40,701 nt of DNA, from NCBI GenBank assembly GCA_015680685.1, contig MNCI01004721.1, positions 531,536 through 572,236 of the forward strand, given 5' to 3'. This DNA comes from Gnetum montanum. Taxonomy: Eukaryota > Streptophyta > Gnetopsida > Gnetales > Gnetaceae. The translations under genes and the position numbers were made by a program. Below, piece by piece: positions 32,590 to 40,701 of this stretch. Within the stretch, counting starts at the first letter, position 1. The number at the start of each line of letters is the position of its first letter. The notes beneath the pieces are model-generated. The model searched no databases. It saw only the letters and a program-made list of their open reading frames with translations, and was not told where the DNA came from.

Positions 32590-34341
32590 AAATTAGCAAA
32601 GTACGTAATATTGACCATACACCCTAGGCCCCTTGGGTGTAGGATGTCGATTAACTTGTTCGACATGCCTTGTACTCACTAGGGTACAACATACTTTGCA
32701 AGCTTAACATTGCACATGATTATTGAAATTTTCGCTAACTTTGGACTACCCCAACTACGCTCTAGAGTGTCGAGAGTATAGTCCCAAAAATAGACATTTT
32801 GGCAAATGCTTGGCAGCAACTACGCTATCAACGCATAGAGAGCATAGTCTCAACCACTGCCGTGGAGAGTGTAGTCTCCACATAGCATCACTTCTATTGT
32901 GCCTGGTAGGTCTTGCCGTAGCCCTCTCTCATTTTTCATCATCATCACCCAAGGTGTAGTCCTAGCAACCCCCAGTGTAGGTAGAAAACACCAGGTTGAT
33001 GCTCAAAACTCTTAGAGCGTAGTCTCATGGGGCTAAAACCTTAATGTGCAGGAGTAAGGTGGTAGCCCATAAGAAGGCAAAAGTGGTGCATAGCAGGGTT
33101 CCCCACAATGGTAGGCACAGTTTGCAAAACACCAAATCACACTCATGGTCCCAATGACCCTATGCTTGTAGCCTAGAGCATAGTCCATAGGGTTTTCCTT
33201 GTGACTAAAAAGAAAGAAGGAAGAAATAAAAGGGGTGCACAAAGACAAGTTCCCATCTTGCCCCTCCTAGTCGTTGTGATAGGCTTAGTGCCTCTTGCCA
33301 CCCACAAAAAATAGAAACAAACAAAAATCCCAACATCGATGGTAGCTGTCAACCTTGCGGTTGTGTTGCAAAGTGTAATCTGTGGGGCCTTAGACCCCTT
33401 GTGGAAGAGCAACAAAAAGAAAAAACCTACCTTTGGCAATGGATTCACCCTTGTGATTGTGCAGTAGAGCATAGTTTGTAGGATCCCAAACCTCACGTAA
33501 CCTAGAAGAATGAGAGAATGAGAAAAAAAAAACAAAAAGCAAAACCCTACCTCCTTTCCCAAAAAAGATAAAAAATCCTCCCTGCCACCATGTTGTGCCA
33601 TGAATGATGCACAACTGCAATGGCCACCACCACAGTTGGGTGCACAAGCGGTGCTATAGGACTACACTTCCTAAACCCCAAAAATTGAAAAAAAGAAAAA
33701 GAAAATAGAGGCAAGGGGGATAGCATAGTCCGCACACTTGGCTGATGCAGATGGCCTCCTCTCTTCCATGCACAGCTATAGCAGATAGCTTAGTGCCCTC
33801 TTCTCTTTAGCAATGTTCATCATCCCTTAATGAAAGCATGCACTTCGGCATGTCATCCTTTCTGCAACTATGCCCTTGATGTTGTGGTTAAAGGTAGAGG
33901 CAACTGCAAGACTATGCTCTCAACGTTGTGGTAAAGGCAGAAATGATGAAGTTATCGTGGTAAAACTACATTTATATACTCTCTTGGGGTCATTAATAAT
34001 CCACCAACTTGGGACTATGCTTGACACCAAGCACCTTGCTACCAAGTGTGGAGAGTGTAATTGAGTGAGAGCATAGTCAACCATCCTGAGCCAAAACCGT
34101 CATTTTTCGCTACCCTACAAATGTGCAAGTTAATTTCACTCCTTGAGCATGAGTAGCATTCCAAGGCCTAAAATTCATGCACATATGGCCTACTAGGGCC
34201 TAAAACTAGCATAAACATGTTTACCTCCTATAGTAACTTACATTCATGCCTAAGAAAATTTCATTAGATTGTTTTTTTCATTCATGCATATTAACTTTGT
34301 CAAATAGGTGCCATTTGATGTTTTTCTGGTTTATTTTGCAG
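32590..34341. repeat. region with dispersed AGAGYRTAGTC motifs and an A-rich tandem repeat
   Basis: Variants of AGAG(C/T)(A/G)TAGTC(TC) occur near 32772, 32837, 32864, 33014, 33175, 33465, 33720 and 34068. From about 33190 to 33720 a degenerate unit of 100-145 bp repeats about five times. Each unit has an A/G-rich tract (for example 33520-33560 and 33670-33710) and a segment with GTTGTGTTGCAAAGTGTAATC or a variant. Long ORFs on the minus strand here come from these tracts. The region lies upstream of the antisense gene and inside the intron-like interval of E3. Confidence 0.5.
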
Positions 34342-34342
34342 G
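34312..34342 (+). promoter_or_regulatory. strong splice-acceptor-like site before E3 RT
   Basis: TTTTTCTGGTTTATTTTGCAG followed by G (AG at 34340-34341) is a pyrimidine-rich acceptor that sits where RT coding similarity begins. It fits the known protease-RT intron of Ogre-type elements. No strong donor was found to pair with it. Confidence 0.55.
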
Positions 34343-35963
34343 AACACGACATGGCTATGCATGAGCAGATCTTCTTACCTTTGGTCCTCATAGGGTCTTA
34401 TGGCAACATTGAGCGATGTGTTGACCTCATCACCTAGACCTCGAGCCTACAACCTACAATAAGTACATAGCATTTGTAGAAGCACAGCTAGACTAGCCTA
34501 ACCATCTAGTTAAGTCTCTCAACCTAGAGGTAGGGGACATCATAGAGGATCCCCTTATTGAAATCCATGTGGCAACACTTAATGGTGAGGCGAGAACACT
34601 AAAAATAAGTTTCTCGCTAGAACCCCAACACGCTCAAGACATGGCTAAAGTACTTAATGATAACATCGAAGCATTTTCATGGTCATACAAGGACATGACA
34701 GGGCTAGATCCCTGGCTAGTCTAGCATAACGTCATCCCTGATTCCTGCATCAAACCAATTAAGCAGAAAGCATGCAAGGTTAGACCTAAGGTGGGGTTGG
34801 TAGTCCATGATGAAATCACCAAACTTTACAAGGTTGGTTTCATCTGGGCTATTGACTATGTAGATTAGGTCTCCAACATCATGGTTATGCCCATGAAAAA
34901 TGGAAATATACGCATTTGCATAGACACCAAGAACCTAAATAAGGCAACCATCAAAGATAACTTCTCGTTGCCCAGTATCGATCAACTGATCGATACCACG
35001 ATTGGACACGCCTTGTTGTCCTTTATAAATAGGTTCTCAGGCTACAACTAGATTAGGATCAACCTTGAGCACCAGCTCAATACAACCTTCATGATCCCCT
35101 GGGGTACGTTTTGCTACACAATGATGCCTTTTAGACTAAAGAATGTAGGAGCAACATACCAACATGCAATGACATACATTTTTAGCGATTACATGTTGAG
35201 TTTGCTTAATGACTAGTTAGATAATATTGTAGTTAAGTCCAAAGTGATCCACAACCATGCAAATGACTTAGACTTAATGCTTAAATGTTGCCTAAAACAT
35301 GAGCTTAGGTTAAACCTCAATAAGTGTGTTTTTGACATCAGAATGGGTAGGATGCTCAGCTTTGTAGTATCCGAAGCAAGTATACACATGGATCTCGACA
35401 AGGTTAAGGCCATAACCAACTTAGCACTGCTGGCTAACCTTAAAGAACTATGAGGGTTGCAAGGTAGAATACAATTCATATGCAGGTTTATCGTCCAATT
35501 AATCAACAAGCTACAACCAATGCAACATTTGATCAAGAAAGGAGTCCACTTCAAGTAAACTACTTAGTGCCAACAAGTATTTAACAACATTAAGCAAGAG
35601 TTAGCACAATTGCTTATGGTCCATCCTCTGTAAGGAGATAAGCCTTTTAAAATCTACCTTGCCACTTCTAACACATCCATCACTTCTTTGCTTTACCAAA
35701 AGTGAGATGGTGGCGTAGAGGTCTTCGTCTACTACCTAAGGCATGCATTAGTAGCCCATGAAACAAGATACAACGACATGGAGAAGTATTGCCTTGCCCT
35801 GGTTTTCTTAGTAAAGAAGTGGAGGCATTAGCTCTTCCGTGGCTAGCTTAACATCATTTGCAAGAACAACGTACTCCATATTATAACAACAAATATCTAT
35901 AAAAGTAGTCGCATTGCATGGTGGAAAGTAATAACAGAAGAGTTTGACTTGCATTATGTCATG
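34342..35963 (+). pseudogene. E3 reverse transcriptase and RNase H
   Basis: One frame runs about 1.6 kb with no detected frameshift but a dozen stops. It contains the pre-RT block (FSWSYKDMTGLDP), IRICIDTKNLNKATIKDNF and SLPSIDQLIDTTIGHALLSF (RT motifs typical of the Tat/Athila branch), MMPFRLKNVGATYQ, a damaged catalytic box (stop-LDN where YxDD is expected, near 35217-35226), then DKPFKIYLATS and MEKYCLALVF of RNase H. Stops include TAG in FSGYN.IRI where Gln is usual and TGA in KEL.GLQGR where Arg is usual. Confidence 0.85.
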
Positions 35964-36079
35964 TAAGCCTCAAAACAAGGTTAAGCTATAGTCACACAAC
36001 TCATGGCTTTACCAGTAGATAATCAAGCTACCATAGACCCTGAGTTGCCAAATAAGCATGTTTGTAGTATTAGCCAAGT

Positions 36080-36480
36080 GCCCAACAACTATGAGGCACT
36101 CCTACATTTCGACAAAGCATGTTAGCAGTATTAGCCAAGTGCTACTACTATTATCACGTTTCCCTTCAAGGAGATCCGACCCTTCACATATCATTTTGGA
36201 TTTCTTTGCATCAATAACATGGCAGAGTATGAAGGTCTACTCTGAGGCATCCTTGCAGCATGCTACCTAGGGATCCAATGCATAGTGATCCGATGTGATT
36301 CACAACTAGTGGTCAATCAGGTAACAAAGGTTTATGCCTACAAAGCACAACATTTATAGCCTTATTGCAACTTGGAAAAACACCTACTCCAACACTTTAT
36401 AGCTATTGATGTCCAACATGTTCCCCAAAGTGAAAATGCCATTACTGATGCACTTGCAACATTAGCCCTTAGCATAGCGC
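36080..36480 (+). pseudogene. E3 second RNase H (Tat-type aRH)
   Basis: FLCINNMAEYEGLL near 36190-36245 is the NMAEYEAL block of the additional RNase H in Tat elements. CDSQLVVNQV near 36295 and SENAITDALATLAL near 36435-36475 match the following conserved blocks. Stops interrupt the frame. Confidence 0.78.
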
Positions 36481-37474
36481 CTAGCATGTTCAATGCATTG
36501 CCCACCTCAGTGGTGAATTGCATTGCACCTATCAGACAAACCATCGAAGATGTATCCATAGCCATAGTTAGCACCACCCACACAAAAGAATGATACGACA
36601 ACATTAAGGTGTATCCTCTATAAGGTTAGCCTCTACAACACTTAACTACTACTTAAAAGGATGCAGTACGCAAATGTTCATAATAGTATGTCATCGTAGG
36701 TGATAACATGTTATGTCGCAGATCCCATGATGGCATACTGCTAACCTACATAAGCAAAAATGAAGCCAAAATAATTGTTGAGCAAGTCCACGAAGGACTA
36801 TGCCAAGGTCACATAGCACCTATGACAATGGCAACAAAAAATAGATAGCTGGCTACTATTGGCCTTAGGTGAAGAGAAATTGCATCTAGAAAGTTGAAAC
36901 AAGTAACACTTGTCAGTGGCATAACAACTTAATGCATGTGCCACCAACTAAATTGCATACAACACAAATCACGTGGTCATTCCAATGCTGGGGCCCAGAC
37001 ATCATCAGATCCATAATGCCTAAGTCCTTTGCAGGGCATAGCTTCATAATAATTGCAATGAAATATTTCACCAAGTGGGTCGAAGCTATTCCCCTTAGGA
37101 AGATGACATTGCAGTAGGTTTGCAAGTTCACGTTGGACAACATAATTATCCATTTCGACTTGCCCATGGTCATAGTGATGGATAATCGACCGCAGTTTAG
37201 TAGCGCATCGAAACCAAAGCCTTTTGTAAGCACTTTGGCATCAAACACTCCTTTTCATTACCATACTACCCTTAGGCAAATGGCCAAGCAGAGGCTACCA
37301 ACAAAATCATCATCAACCTTCTCAAGAAGATGTTAAGCAACAACAAATGACAATGGCATGAGCAACTAGTCTACACACTTTGGGCCTACCACATGATGCA
37401 TCAAATAACAATATGTATGATGCCTTATAGCCTCGTCTATAGATTTGAAGTAGTTTTGCCACTTGAATTCTAGG
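36481..37474 (+). pseudogene. E3 integrase, cut by E2
   Basis: After a linker, VHEGLCQGHIA (part of the HHCC zinc-binding region, near 36790) is followed by CQWHNNLMHVPP and FQCWGPDII with the first catalytic Asp (near 36990), FTKWVEAIPL, VMDNRPQFSS with the second (near 37180), and, after frameshifts, the YYP.ANGQAEA region with the Glu (near 37265-37290). All three DDE positions are still visible. The frame then reads VLPLEF and is broken by the E2 LTR. Confidence 0.8.
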
Positions 37475-38312
37475 TAATGAGTCATGAATTTGCTGACAGT
37501 TGCGATATCACAGCCGATGCGATATCACAGCCTAGTCGCGATATCGCATACGCGATATCGCAGCCTATCTTCTCATCTATAAATAAGAGGCAGGCAGATG
37601 AGAAGAAGTGAGCTTTTTAGTCAATTTTAGTTTAAGTGTTAAAGTTTAGTTCTTGTTTTTCTCTCAACCCTTTTCCTCCTAGTGTATGCCCGTAGTGTGG
37701 TGATTGTAATTGTACAACATTCTTTATTTAAGTGTGACGTACTTGGACACACACATGACCAGAAATAATGATTGAGATTACTTCATCATTGCAGCATTCA
37801 CTTAGTTTAATTATTTATTTATTTGTTATTTACTACTTTCGTAATTAATCTCTTTCACCCTTAACTCATGTTAAACGCGGAATGAGTACGACTTGATTAC
37901 GAGCATTTAAGTGTGACTACTTGGTAACCCAGTAGCGTACCTAGGATCTGCATTTGGTAATCCCAGTGGTAGTCGTGTACGAAGTCCAAGATGTGTATGG
38001 ATAATCAAGGAATGGATGCTCATTGCACTTAGGCTAGCTAGATTCCTTCTCACCCTTTCTCTCTTAGCGTAGTTAATATTATCTTCCATTGCCTTTAGGA
38101 GTAGCATTAGGTTAGAAACACATCATACACCTCACTCTAGACTAAATCATACATGACAAAGCTAATACTAGTCCAGGTGGGAAGACAAGGAACTGCGACC
38201 TAAAGCTAACTGTCTAGATGCCACAACTAGTTTGTCTACGGAGTTCGACCGGATCGCACGTGTAATGCTCGTATTCGTATGGTTGAGTGTAGGGGTATCT
38301 CACCACTCATCA
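37475..38312 (+). repeat. 5' LTR of E2 (838 bp)
   Basis: It starts TAATGAG (from TGATGAG) at 37475 and ends CTCATCA at 38312. The base before it gives CTAGG (37470-37474) as the probable target duplication. Four GATATC sites lie within 37504-37559, two of them as GCGATATCGC (37538-37547 and 37552-37561), directly upstream of TATAAATA at 37578-37585. The motif pair TTGGTAACCCAGTAG (37921-37935) and TTGGTAATCCCAGT (37954-37967) is present. Confidence 0.87.
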
Positions 38313-38313
38313 T

Positions 38314-38330
38314 TGGCGCCGTTGCCGGGG
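38314..38330 (+). other. primer-binding site, tRNA-Asp(GTC)
   Basis: TGGCGCCGTTGCCGGGG, one base after the LTR, is the exact complement of the 3' end of plant tRNA-Asp(GTC), CCA included. This primer is usual for Athila-type gypsy elements. Confidence 0.9.
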
Positions 38331-38453
38331 ACGGTGCTAGTTATCTAGATTAGTTATATCATACAAGTTCGTTGTATAGGAATTAACGATATATCTTTTA
38401 GAAAATAATAATTATAAAAAGTCACATATAAATTCACATACAATCTCACAACC

Positions 38454-39656
38454 ATGCCTCTCCTACAAGATTATGATAATGCCACATCTAGTGAGGCAAT
38501 TCATTGGAGAACGAACGAATTAGATGACAATGAAGATTGGAGTACGCAATCCGAGGTGGGAATTTCCTATAAATAGAAACGAAGGCAACATCATCCTAGC
38601 ACACGAAAGTATAACTTACTCGATGACTATGAACCCCCATTGGCCACTACATGCCTAACGCAAATACAAGAGGCTATTCGAATCTCCTGTAAGCATCGTA
38701 AAGAGAGCCGCCTACCCAGGCTCAATTTAAACAACTTTCTTAATTTTTCAGGAGGCTATGACTTAGATCCGCATCAACATTTACAAGCCTTCTACGATGC
38801 CTGCGCATGGAACAACATTGATAACAATTGGCAAAAACTCAAGCTCTTTCCCATGACACTCGTTGTCCAAGCAAAAGTATACTATAGATCGTTAAAACCA
38901 AATTTAATACGACGTTGGTCAACGATGGTAGAAGTCTTCAACGAAAAATATCAAACCTATGCAAGAGTGTCAGCCTAGAGGAAACAAATCCAAGGATGGA
39001 AACAAGCACAACATGAACCCTTGGACATGGCCTTAGAAAGATATTATGCACTATTAAACAACTGTCTAGACCATGGATTTTCCGAGGAAAGGCTAATGTA
39101 CCATATCATTGATGGGCTACGTAATGAAACAAAAGAGACCTTAGGAATGTATGCCCAAGGTCAACTATATGAACTACGAACCCATCAAGTCCAAGAGCTT
39201 ATTAAGCGGATAGCAAAAGAAGAAGGAGAATTGGCTAGATGGGAGAATGTTGAAAAACATCAACGGGACCAAAATCTCAACTTAACCAAGGTCCATAATC
39301 ATACAAAGGAGAAATCAACCAATCTCAAGGTGAAAGAACCATCTTTGTTGGTACAACAATTGTTAGAAGAAGTCGAGGCAAAGATCAATAAGATGTTGGA
39401 ATGGACGTATCAAAAGTGTGGAGAATATATCGATATTATTGGAGATAGAGTTTTAACAACCCAAGAAACAGGACAAAACAGTAGACAATCAGAAAGAAGG
39501 GATAAGAAAAATAAGAGCTCAATTGCCAATCATACATATGAATGCAACATATGCCTGTACAATCACCCCAAGGGCCAATGCCCAATATTGTTACATTTAC
39601 ATGAGCAGTGGGGAAACACATTACATCCAAAGTTTGTACAGAGATACTGTGTTTGA
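38454..39656 (+). pseudogene. E2 gag, near-intact frame
   Basis: An ATG 141 bp after the LTR opens a 400-codon frame closed by TGA at 39654-39656 and interrupted only by TAG at 38574-38576 and 38976-38978. The core (about 38700-39250) includes LQAFYDACAWNNID, LKLFPMTLVVQAKVYY, RKQIQGWKQAQHEPLD and LRNETKETLGMYAQGQL. A charged helical stretch follows, then a zinc-knuckle-like CNICLYNHPKGQC near 39545-39583 with CX2CX3HX4C spacing. The second TAG sits where E1 has Leu. The protein would form the capsid; as it stands it is not translatable in full. Confidence 0.85.
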
Positions 39657-40340
39657 TCACAGTGGCAACAATCCCAATCATGGGAGAGACCACCCTTAGA
39701 CTGGAGACACCTTTCATATCATCCGAATCCAAATGCTTATCACGTTTAACATCTTGTTTCTCCAGCTGGGTCAGCATACTCTATCCCACCACATTACCAT
39801 TCTCCTCAATACTATCAGCCTATGTCCTCAACACAACCACCGCCTTGTGTATCCTACACTTCTCCTCAATTTCAACATTCTCATCCTTTCCCTCCTTCTA
39901 CATCGCCACCAACTATTCCTAAGGTGTCTACACCATAGCAACAACCCTCGAATGTTACTTGTGCTACTATTGCCAACAATAGTGAGAGGCCTCTTCAACA
40001 TTAGAAGCGTCCCTTCTTTAAACATGACTGTAAGAAGGGGCAACACAATTCCAAGGCCACTGCATCCTCCAACTTAGCACAAGTCCAACCCTGTGGTGCA
40101 TCTTTACCTTCGAATCCAACGCCTCATGTTACTTCATCAGGGCCACCAATTAACACTCCAACAACCATATGGCCCAATGAACACAAGCATGGAGAGCAAC
40201 ATCCCGATCCTTGCATACCATCTTACGGTCACAAACATCATAGTGGGTCAACTCTTTACCCAAGAATCACATCTCACAAATTACCCAAGTCCAAATATTT
40301 CCAACATGCAAGGATCCTCATCCTTCATTTATTAATCCTT
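39657..40340 (+). pseudogene. E2 Pro/Ser/Gln-rich gag tail, other frame
   Basis: After the TGA the conceptual protein is rich in Pro, Ser, Gln and His (PHYHSPQYYQPMSSTQPPP near 39785-39840) and later has RPFFKHDCKKGQ near 40010, matching RRPFFITNSPTK in the equivalent part of E1. In E1 this segment is in frame with gag and protease, so a frameshift is likely near 39657. Confidence 0.55.
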
Positions 40341-40361
40341 GCCATCCTCAACTATTTAGTT

Positions 40362-40379
40362 ATGGGGGATATCCCCCAT
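40362..40379. repeat. 18-bp perfect palindrome
   Basis: ATGGGGGATATCCCCCAT is a perfect inverted repeat with no spacer. It lies just after the E2 gag tail. Confidence 0.9.
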
Positions 40380-40470
40380 TCTAGTAACAAGCAGGATTAA
40401 TAACCACTTTTTATTTTCTTCAATTTTACAACTTTTTGTCTTCCAGTTTTTCAGTTTTCAAATTCTTGTT

Positions 40471-40503
40471 TTATCTTTTTATCTTTTTATCTTTTTATCT
40501 TTC
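40471..40503. repeat. CTTTTTAT microsatellite, four units
   Basis: Four near-identical 8-bp units of CTTTTTAT in the non-coding part of E2. Confidence 0.85.
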
Positions 40504-40701
40504 TACGCTTTTGTAAGTAATCTCATCTATGAATAAAACACTCATGTGGATCGTTGGTTGAGGTGTGTTCTATGTTATCAAGTCTCGAGTGATCAATTAT
40601 TTGGACAGTGAGCCCATTAGACCGACTCATCCACTCTACAAATAAGAGGTTCTGTTCGAGGGTACAGTGATATTCTTGACATTCTTAAAACTTAAAATTA
40701 A

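Larger units (their letters stand above)
27514..37474 (+). mobile_element. E3: Tat/Ogre-type Ty3/gypsy fragment (PR, intron-like insert, RT-RH-RH-INT)
   Basis: Domains on the plus strand occur in gypsy order: end of gag and protease (27514-28200), a 6.1-kb interval, RT and RNase H (34342-35963), a second RNase H (about 36080-36480) and integrase (about 36740-37474). A second RNase H between RNase H and integrase is the hallmark of the Tat/Ogre lineage, and Ogre elements are known to have an intron between protease and RT. Both LTRs and most of gag are missing. The integrase is cut at 37474 by the E2 insertion. The element is long dead. Confidence 0.8.
37475..40701 (+). mobile_element. E2: LTR retroelement with intact tRNA-Asp primer site and gag, runs off the window
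   Basis: 5' LTR, primer-binding site, leader, then gag are all on the plus strand. It is inserted in the integrase of E3, so it is younger than E3. The gag is related to that of E1 along its length. After the Pro-rich tail (to about 40340) no protease appears in the remaining 360 bp, unlike E1. The right part is outside the window. Confidence 0.82.

Noticed and set aside
33173-33601. 142-codon minus-strand ORF rich in Phe and Leu
   Set aside because: Its composition comes from the T-rich strand of the A-rich tandem repeat. Phe-Leu runs recur with the repeat period, and there is no start context or domain.
37470-38312. LTR at 37475 as the 3' LTR of E3
   Set aside because: It breaks the integrase in mid-domain and is followed directly by a perfect primer-binding site and gag, so it is the 5' LTR of a separate element.

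Overview
The window is nuclear DNA of a land plant with a repeat-rich genome. It holds one clearly intact gene and is otherwise built of decayed, nested retroelements. The gene is a four-exon COX6A (mitochondrial cytochrome c oxidase subunit 6a), + strand, 22781-26655, with plant-type introns; the third intron is about 2.9 kb. AT-rich intergenic DNA, many LTR, LINE and SINE-like remnants and long introns fit a large plant genome. A gymnosperm is possible, but the sequence alone does not settle the lineage.

Layout. 1-203 is the end of an LTR. 204-2387 is AT-rich with two tandem repeats and a promoter-like site. 2393-4162 is a solo LTR that contains a second solo LTR in the opposite direction, each with its own 5-bp target duplication. 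4168-7830 is gene-free apart from SINE-like copies. 7831-14746 is a minus-strand LTR element (E1) with gag and protease in one long, stop-interrupted frame and no recognisable reverse transcriptase or integrase. A further solo LTR follows 44 bp away (14791-15664). 15670-17560 is AT-rich. 17570-20240 is a minus-strand L1-type LINE fragment split by a solo LTR (18874-19740). 20400-21310 is a plus-strand LINE RT fragment. COX6A follows.

27514-37474 is a plus-strand Ty3/gypsy fragment of Tat/Ogre type (E3): protease, then about 6 kb, then RT-RNase H, a second RNase H and integrase. The RT segment starts just after a strong splice acceptor, as expected of the Ogre-type intron between protease and RT. 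Inside that intron-like interval, on the opposite strand, lies a decayed multi-exon gene (28872-32506) whose first recognisable exon resembles the FCP1/NIF (HAD) phosphatase domain. This antisense cargo is the most unusual item in the window. At 37475 the integrase of E3 is interrupted by a younger LTR element (E2) with a perfect tRNA-Asp primer-binding site and a gag related to that of E1. E2 runs off the right end.

Shared themes. All LTRs belong to one superfamily with TGATGAG...CTCATCA ends, a U3 usually carrying clustered GATATC palindromes, and paired TTGGTAAYCC motifs in the transcribed half. Many in-frame stops in the dead ORFs are TAG or TGA where Gln or Arg (CAG, CGA) is expected, consistent with methylcytosine deamination. 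A tRNA-like SINE family is scattered through the window, including just upstream of COX6A and in its third intron.
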